Shown: in pieces, positions 15,641 through 22,975 of the stretch | How the letters are laid out: each line of letters starts with the position of its first letter | Numbering within the stretch: the stretch's first letter is position 1 | From: Halobacteriales archaeon QS_1_68_20 | GTDB lineage: Archaea > Halobacteriota > Halobacteria > Halobacteriales > PXRE01 | Reading direction: 5' to 3' | NCBI GenBank assembly: GCA_003021085.1 | Contig: PXRE01000002.1 | Location: forward strand, 1-35,231 | Length of the DNA: 35,231 nucleotides | Notes under the pieces: model-generated | Databases searched by the model: none | Told to the model about the DNA's origin: nothing | Seen by the model: only the letters and a program-made list of their open reading frames with translations | Made by a program: the position numbers and the translations under genes

Positions 15641-15790
15641 GCCCCTTTCAGCCCCACCCACGCCGGAGGTGCTGGTCACCAGTGCTCCGCCGGCTGTGCC
15701 GGCCACCATCGCGTACTGGAACGGTGGGTCGAGCAGGAATCGTGGATTTCCGTCCTATGCTTTAGAAAGTAACGTGAGTGAGTCGCGGCC

Positions 15791-16807
15791 TCAGTCGTAG
15801 GTCAGGAGCACCTGCACCGCATCCTCGGGACGTTCGTCCAGCAGCCGGTAGGCCTCGGCCGCGCGCTCGACGGGGAACCGGTGGGTAATCAGGCCCGTCG
15901 GGTCGAGGTCGGTCAACAGGTCTATCGCCACGTCCAGGCGGCGCTTTTTCGACCATCGGCCCCTGAACGGGGGCGCGACGGTGCTCACCTGGCTGCTCTG
16001 CAGGCGGACGCGGTCCCGGTGGAACCGACCGCCGAGGTCCAGCGTGGCGGGGTTCGATCCGTACCACGACCCGACGATCAACCGGGTGTGGAACCCCGAC
16101 GCCGCGACGGCGGTGTCCAGCGCGCCGGGGTCGCCGGTCAGTTCGTAGGCCAGGTCGGGTCCCCGGGGTCGGTCCTCGCCCCGGAGTCGGTCGACCACGT
16201 CGTCTTCCTCCGGCGACAGCGTCTCGTCGGCCCCGAACTGCTCGCCGAGTTCCCGCCGTCGCTCGTGGAGGTCGACCGTCAGCAGTTCGGCCAGCGGGTA
16301 CTCGGCCAGAAGCGCCGTCGTCAGCAGGCCGACGACGCCCTGGCCGAAGACGGCGACGCGTTCGCCCACCGTCGGCCGCCCGTCCATGGCGAAGTTCACC
16401 GCACACTCGGCGTTCGCCAGGAACGCGGCCACCTCGGGCGGGCAGTCCGGAGGGAGGGCCACGAGGTTCTCCGGCGCCGTCGTGACGTGGCTCCGGTGGG
16501 GGTGGAACGCGAACACGCGCCGGCCCTGCCAGTCGTCGCCCACGCCTGCGCCGACCGCCGTCACCCGGCCGACCGCGGCGTACCCGTACGCCAGCGGGAA
16601 GTCCAGTCCCCCGGAGAGGGCGTCTATCTCCTCGTCTGCGGCGAGTTCGACGGGGGCCTCCCCGCGATAGATCAGCAGTTCCGTGCCGGGACTGATCGCC
16701 GACACCTCGGTTTCGACCAGAACCTCCCCCTCCGGCGGGTCAGGGATCGGTTCCCTCCTGACGGCCACCTCCTCCGGACCCGTGAAGAACAGCGACTTCG
16801 CGGGCAT
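15791..16807 (-). CDS. Medium-chain dehydrogenase/reductase-like protein without usual zinc ligands
   Basis: 338 residues with an N-terminal GroES-like domain and a Rossmann domain (VAVFGQGVVGLLTTALL). Zinc alcohol dehydrogenases have a Cys near residue 40 and a GHE motif. Here the matching places read ISPGTELLIYRG and AYGYAAVGRV, so the catalytic zinc site is probably absent. This looks like the MDR subgroup I associate from memory with PTPS-containing clusters, and recalls BchC-type proteins. The likely role is NAD(P)H-dependent reduction of a keto or enol intermediate. It begins 2 nt after the GTP cyclohydrolase III stop, so the two are one transcript. Confidence 0.8.
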   Translation of the reverse strand: MPAKSLFFTGPEEVAVRREPIPDPPEGEVLVETEVSAISPGTELLIYRGEAPVELAADEEIDALSGGLDFPLAYGYAAVGRVTAVGAGVGDDWQGRRVFAFHPHRSHVTTAPENLVALPPDCPPEVAAFLANAECAVNFAMDGRPTVGERVAVFGQGVVGLLTTALLAEYPLAELLTVDLHERRRELGEQFGADETLSPEEDDVVDRLRGEDRPRGPDLAYELTGDPGALDTAVAASGFHTRLIVGSWYGSNPATLDLGGRFHRDRVRLQSSQVSTVAPPFRGRWSKKRRLDVAIDLLTDLDPTGLITHRFPVERAAEAYRLLDERPEDAVQVLLTYD

Positions 16808-16809
16808 CG

Positions 16810-17589
16810 TCAATCCCCGCCCGCCGCGGCCGTCGCGCACTCGACGCGGGACTCGTTCACGCGGCAGTCTTCGAGAGCGCGTTTGGCGGCCATCCCCGCG
16901 ACGGCGGCCGTCCGCCCCCCACCGATCCCGACCTGGAGTTCGATGTCGGCGGCGTCCGCGACGTGGTCGACGGCCGCCGCGTAGCGCGCCCGGTCGAGGT
17001 TCGGACACACCGCGATGACGTTGTCGCCGCCGACGAAGAAGGCGACGGCGTCGTCTTCGTGGAGCAGGTGCTCGGCCAGTTCGACGTACGCGCGCTGGAC
17101 GCGGACGAGTACCTCCGCGGCGCTCGCGCGGTCGGTGTACTTCGCCGTCGCGTCGACCACGTCGAAGTGGGCGACGTGGACGTCGTCGTCCGACCGGGCT
17201 CGTTCGGGGAGCGGGTCGCCACGGAGCACCTCCCTGCGGTCGCCGTCCTGGGCGCTCCCGGCCTCCTGCAGTGTGGCCGAAGCGGAGGCGAGTGCATCCG
17301 CGGGCGTCCGGTCGGCGGCGACGGCGACGCTCACGGTGACGGGGTAGCGGTTGGCGACCGTCTGCTGGAGGCGCTCGTGGGCGTCCATGCCCATCCCGTT
17401 GGTCACCGCGACCACGTTGTCGAACCGGGCGAAGAAGACGTATCCTGAGCGCGTCCCGACGAACTGCGCGAGGTCGGCGTACAACTGCGCCTGTAAAGCC
17501 TGCAGGTCGGGTTCACGCCGGGGGTGCGGGGTCACCGTCCAGGGGCCGTAGTTGTCGATCTGAACGAGGGTGAACTGAGTATTGGACAT
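16810..17589 (-). CDS. gch3: GTP cyclohydrolase III
   Basis: 259 residues closely matching the archaeal GTP cyclohydrolase III (ArcF-type). The N-terminus TLVQIDNYGPWTVTPHPRRE and the segments FFARFDNVVAVTNG, GSAQDGDRREVL and FFVGGDNVIAVCP (the GGDN motif) are hallmarks. The enzyme turns GTP into 2-amino-5-formylamino-6-ribosylamino-4(3H)-pyrimidinone monophosphate, the entry to archaeal riboflavin and F420. The start is the ATG at 17589 (MSNTQFTLVQ); the open frame to 17700 adds an Arg-rich tail. A perfect 16-bp palindrome lies 15-30 nt upstream. The location beside PTPS-like and glycosyltransferase genes raises the question of a second, dedicated use. It may instead be the sole housekeeping copy. 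Confidence 0.92.
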   Translation of the reverse strand: MSNTQFTLVQIDNYGPWTVTPHPRREPDLQALQAQLYADLAQFVGTRSGYVFFARFDNVVAVTNGMGMDAHERLQQTVANRYPVTVSVAVAADRTPADALASASATLQEAGSAQDGDRREVLRGDPLPERARSDDDVHVAHFDVVDATAKYTDRASAAEVLVRVQRAYVELAEHLLHEDDAVAFFVGGDNVIAVCPNLDRARYAAAVDHVADAADIELQVGIGGGRTAAVAGMAAKRALEDCRVNESRVECATAAAGGD

Positions 17590-17603
17590 CGTCACCGGGG
17601 ACC

Positions 17604-17619
17604 TACCGTACGTACGGTA
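17604..17619. promoter_or_regulatory. Perfect 16-bp palindrome upstream of GTP cyclohydrolase III
   Basis: taccgtacgtacggta is its own reverse complement. It lies 15-30 nt before the ATG at 17589, in the 46-nt gap after the phosphatase-like gene, where a TATA box would normally sit. A dimeric repressor bound here would block the internal promoter of the gch3-dehydrogenase pair. Confidence 0.55.
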
Positions 17620-17635
17620 ACGACCCACATTGGCG

Positions 17636-18505
17636 TTAGGGTGCCCCCTCCGCGTATCCGAGCGCCGAGAGCGCCTCTTCCACGGACGAGGGGGCAGCAC
17701 CGCGACGTTCGCCGTCGGCGAACACCGCGAAGGGGACCCGCGTCAGCGCCGGCACGTAGCACCGCGCGGGGTGCTCGACGAGCCACCAGTCCCGCGGCCG
17801 GCCGAACGTCTCGCCGTGGTCGGCGGTCACGACTACCGTCGCGCCCGCCCGCGCCATGCGGGCGACGTACGCCGCGGTCACCTCCCAGACGCTCCGGACC
17901 GAGGCGTGGTAGCCCCTGGCCGCGCGGTCGAGGTCGACGACCCCAGAAGCCATCGCCGCCTGCTGGGAGAGTTGCTCGAACGCCTCGCGCTCGGGGTTCC
18001 AGTGCCAGGCGGTGACCTCCGGGAACACTGGAAGCCACTCTCCGTCCACGCGGGCGACGTAGGGGGCGTGCGGCGGCCCGACGTGGCCGACGACCCGCTC
18101 CCGGCCGTCGGCGACCAGTTCGTCCACGCGGTCCAGCACCGGTTCCGGCGTGACGTTCCCCAGGCGGTCGACCCACGCGTCCTCCCACAGCGGGTGAAGG
18201 TCCCGAAGGCCCAGGTCGTGTTCGGCGTACCGCGAGTTCGACGTGACGACGGTCGCGTCCTCGAAGACGCCCGACTCCGTCGCCGCGTCCAGCCATCCAT
18301 CCGTCGAGGAGGCCGGGGAGGTACACCCCTCGACCGGCCAGTTCGCCACCTGGCGGAAGGCGTCGAGTCGACAGGCGTCCAGCACGACGAGCACGTCCCA
18401 GTCCGTCCGCCGCAACCGCTCGTGCTGGTCACCGCCCACGAGCGGCCGCGAGAGTCGCCTCACCAGGGCCTTCCAGGCGCGGTAGGTGCGCGGTTCCTGC
18501 GTCAT
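17636..18505 (-). CDS. Alkaline-phosphatase-superfamily (sulfatase-like) protein
   Basis: 289 residues. Metal ligands expected in this fold are visible: Asp43 in VVLDACRLDAF, Asp229-His230 in TADHGETFG and His245 in LVEHPARC. The nucleophile region is GCTSPASSTDGWL (about 60-72), with Ser/Thr and no sulfatase formylglycine motif. Related haloarchaeal DACRYD-type proteins often sit in polysaccharide loci, where they may hydrolyse or transfer phosphate or sulfate esters. No signal peptide is visible, so it probably acts in the cytoplasm. It starts 1 nt after the methyltransferase stop, so both belong to one operon. Confidence 0.8.
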   Translation of the reverse strand: MTQEPRTYRAWKALVRRLSRPLVGGDQHERLRRTDWDVLVVLDACRLDAFRQVANWPVEGCTSPASSTDGWLDAATESGVFEDATVVTSNSRYAEHDLGLRDLHPLWEDAWVDRLGNVTPEPVLDRVDELVADGRERVVGHVGPPHAPYVARVDGEWLPVFPEVTAWHWNPEREAFEQLSQQAAMASGVVDLDRAARGYHASVRSVWEVTAAYVARMARAGATVVVTADHGETFGRPRDWWLVEHPARCYVPALTRVPFAVFADGERRGAAPSSVEEALSALGYAEGAP

Positions 18506-18506
18506 C

Positions 18507-19034
18507 TCACCGGAAGGTCATCACGACGTGCTCGCGGTCGGGGTCGCCGAACTGGACCTCGTCCCGTTCGGTGTCCCGCCGGGCGACGAGTTCGCGGGGG
18601 GCGAACAGGTCCCGCCACTCGGCTACTGAACGGTACTCCCAGCGCGGGTCCGGCGTCCCGTCGGTCGCCTCCGAGACGACCAGGGCGCCGTCCGGGGCGA
18701 CGACCCGGTGCATCTCGGCCGCGGCCGACAGCAGGCATCCGTCGAGGTCGACCGCGTGGTCGTCGACAGCGTGGGCAGCGATCCAGGGCGTCAACCGGCC
18801 GTACCCACATCCTACTTCGAGCGAGCGGTCGACCCCCGGCGATGGACCGACCGCCTCCGCGTCGGCGGGCGAGCACTCCGCCAGTGCCGCGGCGAGTTCG
18901 GTTGCGTCGACGTACAGTTCGTGGCTGAACTCCGTCGGGTTGGCCGCGTCGGTCAACTCGTCGACGGCGTCCGGTCCACCGCCGCGGTCCGGTTCGTCCC
19001 GGGAATCGAGGACCGCCCGGAGCAGGTCCAGCAT
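18507..19034 (-). CDS. Class I SAM methyltransferase, apparently internally shortened
   Basis: 175 residues from the ATG at 19034; a GTG at 19037 would add one. Motif I is RSLEVGCGYGRLTPWIA (70-86). Directly after it, HAVDLDGCLLSAAAEMHRVVAPDGALVV (93-120) already corresponds to the late helix and the RV-PDG strand. About 50 residues that normally lie between, with the SAM-contact motifs II-IV, seem to be missing. The reading frame is intact. Either this is an in-frame deletion that would abolish activity, or the protein has a divergent compact fold. It overlaps the MmgE/PrpD stop by one base (TGATG). Confidence 0.7.
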   Translation of the reverse strand: MLDLLRAVLDSRDEPDRGGGPDAVDELTDAANPTEFSHELYVDATELAAALAECSPADAEAVGPSPGVDRSLEVGCGYGRLTPWIAAHAVDDHAVDLDGCLLSAAAEMHRVVAPDGALVVSEATDGTPDPRWEYRSVAEWRDLFAPRELVARRDTERDEVQFGDPDREHVVMTFR

Positions 19035-20386
19035 CACTCCACGTGGTCCAGCAGGTCCGCCAGGCCACGATCCTCCAGGTTCCGGACCACCTCGACCACC
19101 TCATCCCTGCGGCGGTCGCCCCACAGGTCCGCGGCGGTGTCGTGGAACTTCGCCTCGACCTGCGCCCAGTCCATCGAGTTGTTGGGGTGGCCCTGGAAGT
19201 CGGCTTTCTCGACCCGGTGGACGGTGCCGTCGTCCATCGTGACCTCCACGCAGGCGGGCATCTCGCCGGCCTCGAACCGCTCGGTGAACGCCGGGTCCTC
19301 CTCCACCTCGACCTTCCGCAACAGGGTCTGAACGTCGTCGCTGTTGATCCGCTCGTCGTCGTACTGGTCGTTGCCCATCTCGCGGTCGATGAGTGCGGCG
19401 GCGAGCATGTACGGGAGCGAGTGGTCGGCCTGGGCCTTCGACGTGACCTCGTAGCGGGACCCCTCGCCCCCGCCGATGATGAGTTTCGCACCGGCGAACG
19501 TGTCGAGGTGGATGGAGTCCACGCGCGCGGGGTCGACGTCCTCCGTCTCAGCGAGTTCGATGATCCCCTCGACGGCGGACTGGGCGTAGGTTTCTGCGAC
19601 GTAGCGCTTGGTCATCACGTCGTGGACGCGGGTACAACCGGGGTCGAGGTCGACCTCGAACTCCCCCGAGATGACCTGCTTCCAGCCCTTCTGGCCCTCG
19701 AAGAGGTTCTTCGGACCCTCCATCCCGTCGGCGGCGAGCAGGCAGGCGTAGACGGCGTTGCGCGCGGCGTTGGCCGAGGCGATGCCCTTCCACTCGTTGA
19801 TGCCGCCCGTCCTGGTGACACGAAGGGCGTTGTGGGCGGTGCCGGCGATGCCGATGGCGTCCCGGGTGGCCTCGTGGTCCAGATCGAGCATCTTCGCCAC
19901 GCCACAGGCCGCCGAGACGACGGTGTGGGTGACGTGGTCCCACCCACGGTCACGGACCGGCGCGTTCCAGGCGAGTTCGCCCTGGACCTCGTAGGCGATC
20001 CCGACGCCCTCCAACACGTCCTCGCCGGAGGCGCCGACGTACTCGCCCGCGGCGATCACGGCGCCGATGTTGTCGCTGGGGTGTGGCGTCTCGCCGGGCG
20101 CCAGAAACGAGTCCATGAAGTCCAGGTACCGGGTCAGGGCCGTGTTGTGCATCGCCGCACCGACCGGCGAGGCCCAGGCGTCCCGGCCCCACAGCAGGCA
20201 GGCGCCCCCCGGGTTGGCCGTCCGGACTGTCTCGTAGACGGCTTCGACGGGTCGGTGACCGAGGGCACCGATGCCGATGCCCAGCGAATCCAGAACGCGC
20301 TTTTTGAGCTCCTCCACGGTGTCCCCCGAGAACTCGTCGTAGTCGACCGTCCGGACGAACCGCGCCAGTTCGTCGGTCGTGGTCAT
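19034..20386 (-). CDS. MmgE/PrpD-family protein
   Basis: 450 residues of the 2-methylcitrate dehydratase/cis-aconitate decarboxylase superfamily. Family-typical segments are VLDSLGIGIGALGH, LLWGRDAWASPVGAAMHNTALTRYLDF-D near residues 60-95, the catalytic-region HPSDNIGAVIAAGE, and TAHNALRVTRTGG-NEWKG-ASANAARNAV. Members dehydrate or decarboxylate tricarboxylic acids. I see no prpC/prpB genes here, so methylcitrate metabolism is not supported. It is first in the minus-strand operon and has a TATA-like gtttatca at 20408-20415, 22-29 nt before the ATG. Whether it belongs functionally with the downstream pterin-like genes is unclear. Confidence 0.88.
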   Translation of the reverse strand: MTTTDELARFVRTVDYDEFSGDTVEELKKRVLDSLGIGIGALGHRPVEAVYETVRTANPGGACLLWGRDAWASPVGAAMHNTALTRYLDFMDSFLAPGETPHPSDNIGAVIAAGEYVGASGEDVLEGVGIAYEVQGELAWNAPVRDRGWDHVTHTVVSAACGVAKMLDLDHEATRDAIGIAGTAHNALRVTRTGGINEWKGIASANAARNAVYACLLAADGMEGPKNLFEGQKGWKQVISGEFEVDLDPGCTRVHDVMTKRYVAETYAQSAVEGIIELAETEDVDPARVDSIHLDTFAGAKLIIGGGEGSRYEVTSKAQADHSLPYMLAAALIDREMGNDQYDDERINSDDVQTLLRKVEVEEDPAFTERFEAGEMPACVEVTMDDGTVHRVEKADFQGHPNNSMDWAQVEAKFHDTAADLWGDRRRDEVVEVVRNLEDRGLADLLDHVE

Positions 20387-20407
20387 AGGTATCGATACGC
20401 ACGGCAG

Positions 20408-20415
20408 TGATAAAC
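20408..20415 (-). promoter_or_regulatory. TATA-like box of the MmgE/PrpD-led operon
   Basis: gtttatca on the minus strand, 22-29 nt before the ATG at 20386. It marks the likely start of the transcript covering MmgE/PrpD, the methyltransferase and the phosphatase-like gene, and perhaps GTP cyclohydrolase III and the dehydrogenase. Confidence 0.45.
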
Positions 20416-20484
20416 AGGTTCGCCCCGGATAGCGACGAGATACGCCGCCAGCAGGGGTGGCCCCCGGCGGCAGGACTCCCCGGA

Positions 20485-21069
20485 TCAGGACGTCTGGCTG
20501 TACTTCTCGACCCACTCCTGCAGGGTGATGCCCATCGTCGCCTGGGTGATGGCGTTGCTGGAGGCGGAGTTGGCGCTCTTGACGAGTTCGGCTTCCATCG
20601 TCCGCTTTGGCACTTCCCCCAGGAAGTGGGGGATGGCCCGCTGGACCGCGAGCGGACACCCGAGCTCGTGGGCCAGCGCGTACCCCGAGATGGAGTGGGG
20701 AATCTCCTCGCTGGCGTAGGTGGGGTCCGGGTCGACCAGGTCGTCGTCGACGTGGTCGACGTACTCGTAGCACTTTCCGACGTCGTGCAACAGGCAGGCC
20801 GCCACGACGACGTCCACGTCGGGGTCCGCGCCGTGGAAGTCCCGCTGGAGTTCGGCCGATTCCAGGGCGATCTTCGTCACCCCGCGGACGTGTTCGACGT
20901 TGTCCACCTCGTGGATGTTCCAGGCGTAAGGGACGTCGTGAACGTCGCGCCACCCGCCGCGTTCGAGGCCGAGCACCCACGCCTCGACGACCTGGTCGCG
21001 GAGGTCGTCGCTCTCGATGCGGTCGAGTTCCGGGAACGCCTCCCGGACCTGGGTCTCGTAGTCGGTCAC
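20485..21069 (-). CDS. HD-domain protein (putative phosphohydrolase)
   Basis: 194 residues from a GTG start at 21069; a TATA-like box at 21094-21101 sits 25-32 nt upstream. Metal ligands of the HD fold are visible: His60 in VEHVRGV and His95-Asp96 in CLLHDVGK, then a region with SEEIPHSISGYALAHELG and IPHFLG supplying further His. The family hydrolyses phosphate esters of nucleotides or other small molecules; the substrate is unknown. It is a separate transcript from the MmgE/PrpD operon, 98 nt further downstream on the same strand. Confidence 0.8.
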   Translation of the reverse strand: MTDYETQVREAFPELDRIESDDLRDQVVEAWVLGLERGGWRDVHDVPYAWNIHEVDNVEHVRGVTKIALESAELQRDFHGADPDVDVVVAACLLHDVGKCYEYVDHVDDDLVDPDPTYASEEIPHSISGYALAHELGCPLAVQRAIPHFLGEVPKRTMEAELVKSANSASSNAITQATMGITLQEWVEKYSQTS

Positions 21070-21132
21070 GTCCCAGTCGTCGGCGGGGCCGGGGTTATAC
21101 GTTCGGATGGCTCCGTCGAGCAGGTGGTTTCC

Positions 21133-21342
21133 TCACCAGTTCAGGTCGGTATCCTCGTCCCGGCGGGAGAGCTGGTCGCCGCTCTCGCTGAAATCCAGGT
21201 CGCTGTCGAGCACCGTCTCGCCAGGATGACGCCACTCCTCCTCGCAGTCGTCGCACTTCCACACTTCGTAGGGGCGTCCGTCGTCGGGCGTTTTGCGCAC
21301 CGACTCGATGGGATCGCCACAGTGCGGACAGACTTCGGGCAT
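21133..21342 (-). CDS. Small zinc-ribbon protein
   Basis: 69 residues. Cys5/Cys8 (CPHC) and Cys30/Cys33 (CDDC) form one zinc ribbon with about 21 residues between the knuckles. An acidic tail follows. The frame is open upstream, but the ATG at 21342 (MPEVCPHC) is the natural start, with a TATA-like box at about 21366-21373. Small proteins of this type are frequent in haloarchaea and may bind nucleic acid or proteins. No specific role is known. Confidence 0.75.
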   Translation of the reverse strand: MPEVCPHCGDPIESVRKTPDDGRPYEVWKCDDCEEEWRHPGETVLDSDLDFSESGDQLSRRDEDTDLNW

Positions 21343-21938
21343 ACGCTCACGGAGGGGCCGTAGCGGTAAATAGCGTACTTGCGACGCTGACCCCGGAACG
21401 TTCCCCACACGTCGCGGGTACCTGCGACCTGGGATCCCGATTGCCGTTTTTGATCCCCACAAAGTGGCCCCGTTCTGTCGAGACCGATACCGGTTGTCGA
21501 CCGCACTCGTTCGGCCTCCTTGTCCCGGACCAACAGTTCTTGATGGTTGCGCCTGGCCACACCCGTGTCGTGGGCCGTTCGTAGGAGACCGCGACGAGCC
21601 AGGCCGTCGCTGGGCCGCCTCGGGAAGCGGTGAGGCTCCTGCCGGGCCACGGCGACCCATGGCACCGGGACGTCGACGAGGTTGTCGACCTCGTCCCTCG
21701 AAACGGTCTCCTGGCCGACCAGGCGGGGCCGCTCCGTGACGGCCAGGAAGTTGTCGACGTCCTCGCGGCGCCGTCTTCGGTGAATCGTAATGCGGAATTT
21801 AGGATCTCCGATACGGTTGGTAGAGCCTTGAACTCTCTGATTGTATTTTGGTTCACACTGGAACGAATCATATATTTATTTCTGATAATATATGCCCCTA
21901 TTGGCCTTCGATTAGGAGCATCTATATCAGGCGTTTAC
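21343..21938. other. Intergenic region with gene remnants
   Basis: No intact gene. It contains the zinc-ribbon promoter (about 21366-21373), an open but unrecognised minus-strand stretch (about 21480-21690) continuous with a decayed EthD tail (21691-21768), and an AT-rich island (about 21780-21940) with several TATA-like runs. The island sits just beyond the stop of the double-EthD gene. It looks like the scar of a deletion or rearrangement. Confidence 0.55.
21691..21768 (-). pseudogene. Fragment of an EthD-domain C-terminus
   Basis: 78 nt align without gaps to 21961-22038, 270 nt away, with under ten visible mismatches. On the minus strand they encode REDVDNFLAVTERPRLVGQE, as at the ends of both domains of the neighbouring protein. 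There is no start codon or domain body; upstream the frame runs into Arg-rich nonsense. It is the remains of a third EthD unit. Confidence 0.75.
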
Positions 21939-22715
21939 TCAATACCCCTCGGCGTCGACCTCGTCCTTCTGGACCGTCTCCTGGCCGATCAGGCGGGGCC
22001 GCTTCTCGACGGCCAGGAAGTTGTCGACGTCCTCGCGGGCCTTCGCGGCGACCTCTTTGGTCGGGTCGTAGTCCCGGCTTCCGGGCGACCCGAGCGCGTC
22101 GTGGAGGTCCTCCAGGAACTCGAAGTACAGTTCGGCGACGCCGTCGAACTCCGCGTTCTCGGGGTCGGTGGGGTAGACGGTGTGGTAGCGGACGACGCCC
22201 TCGATGTCCTTGGCTAGCGGCGAGTGGTTGTCCTCCCAGTAGTCGCGGAACTCCTCGTGGGTCATCCCGTCCTGGCGAACGAGGAACGCCGAGTGCTTGT
22301 AGAGGCCGTCGGTGTCACCGTACCCTGTACGGTTGCTCGCGGAGCTTGCCTCCGGGGCGTCGCCGTTGACCTCGTCCTTCCAGACTTTCTCCTCGCCGAT
22401 GAACCGGGGTCGCTCCTCGATGGCGAGGAAGTTGTCGACGTCCTCGCGTGCTTTGGCGGCGACCTCTTTGGTCGGATCGTAGTCCCGACTGCCGGGACTC
22501 CCCAGGGCGTCGTGGAGGTCCTCCAGATTCTCGAAATACAGTTCTGCGATGCCGTCGAACTCGGCGTTCTCCGGGTCGGTCGGCAGGACGGTGTGGTAGC
22601 GGGCGACGCCCTCGATGTCGCGGGCGATGGGCGTGTGCTCGTTCTGCCAGTAGTCGACGAACTCCTCGTGGGTCATCCCCTCCTGGCGGACCAACAGGGC
22701 GATGTGCTTGTACAT
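21939..22715 (-). CDS. Protein with two tandem EthD domains
   Basis: 258 residues made of two close copies of an EthD/dimeric alpha-beta barrel domain (about 1-113 and 137-258) joined by a short linker rich in Ala, Ser and Asn. Each copy has the pattern LLVRQ-GMTHEEF-DYW--H-P-A-DIEGV-RYHTV-PTDPENAEFDG-AELYFE-LEDLHDALGS. The long identical stretches in both copies point to a recent internal duplication. These domains normally pair as dimers, so the protein may form an intramolecular pair. A TATA-like ccttaaaac lies at 22739-22747. It is distinct from the single-domain protein at 5082-5399. Confidence 0.85.
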   Translation of the reverse strand: MYKHIALLVRQEGMTHEEFVDYWQNEHTPIARDIEGVARYHTVLPTDPENAEFDGIAELYFENLEDLHDALGSPGSRDYDPTKEVAAKAREDVDNFLAIEERPRFIGEEKVWKDEVNGDAPEASSASNRTGYGDTDGLYKHSAFLVRQDGMTHEEFRDYWEDNHSPLAKDIEGVVRYHTVYPTDPENAEFDGVAELYFEFLEDLHDALGSPGSRDYDPTKEVAAKAREDVDNFLAVEKRPRLIGQETVQKDEVDAEGY

Positions 22716-22975
22716 ACCCGGATGGTCGCCACCGCCGGCCTTAAAACCCGCCGAGGCGTCCGCGGACGGGGGTCGACGCCTACGCTACCCTGGCCCGTGA
22801 GGCCGTCGTTACCGACGTCGACTGGTGAAAATCAGGTCAGGTGAGGATCGTACGCGGTATTTCCGTATTCGGACTCCAATCCTTATAAATTTCCTAGATG
22901 GTGTTGTGAAAGCCAGGAGCCGAAACTGTTGAACGACCGGTAGTTAGAAATTAATGGAGTCCGAAGCCGGGTCCA
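22716..22975. other. Divergent promoter region, EthD gene / histidine kinase
   Basis: This 260-nt stretch holds the EthD gene promoter (22739-22747) and the kinase promoter (22946-22953). It also holds a strong plus-strand TATA-like cttataaat at about 22881-22889 with no good ORF behind it. That box could start a longer kinase leader or a small RNA. Confidence 0.4.

Larger units (their letters stand above)
15338..15790. other. Hairpin-rich intergenic region
   Basis: No gene is supported here. The stretch separates the PTPS/glycosyltransferase pair from the dehydrogenase on the same strand. It holds the PTPS promoter (about 15361-15370), a REP-like GC-rich element (about 15440-15640) with a 106-nt hairpin cassette in its middle, and a short palindromic patch near 15672-15686 (gctggtcaccagtgc). 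The hairpins could end transcription of the upstream operon. Confidence 0.55.

Noticed and set aside
19034..20386. MmgE/PrpD as part of a methylcitrate cycle
   Set aside because: No citrate synthase-like or methylisocitrate lyase gene is present in the window; only the superfamily can be supported.
21141..21665. Open minus-strand frame following the EthD remnant
   Set aside because: I could not recognise any family, its only ATG-led start is arbitrary, and it overlaps the zinc-ribbon gene in another frame. Treated as remnant sequence.
21780..21940. AT-rich island as a replication origin
   Set aside because: No Orc1/Cdc6 gene or repeated origin-recognition boxes nearby; the AT content fits promoter or remnant DNA.
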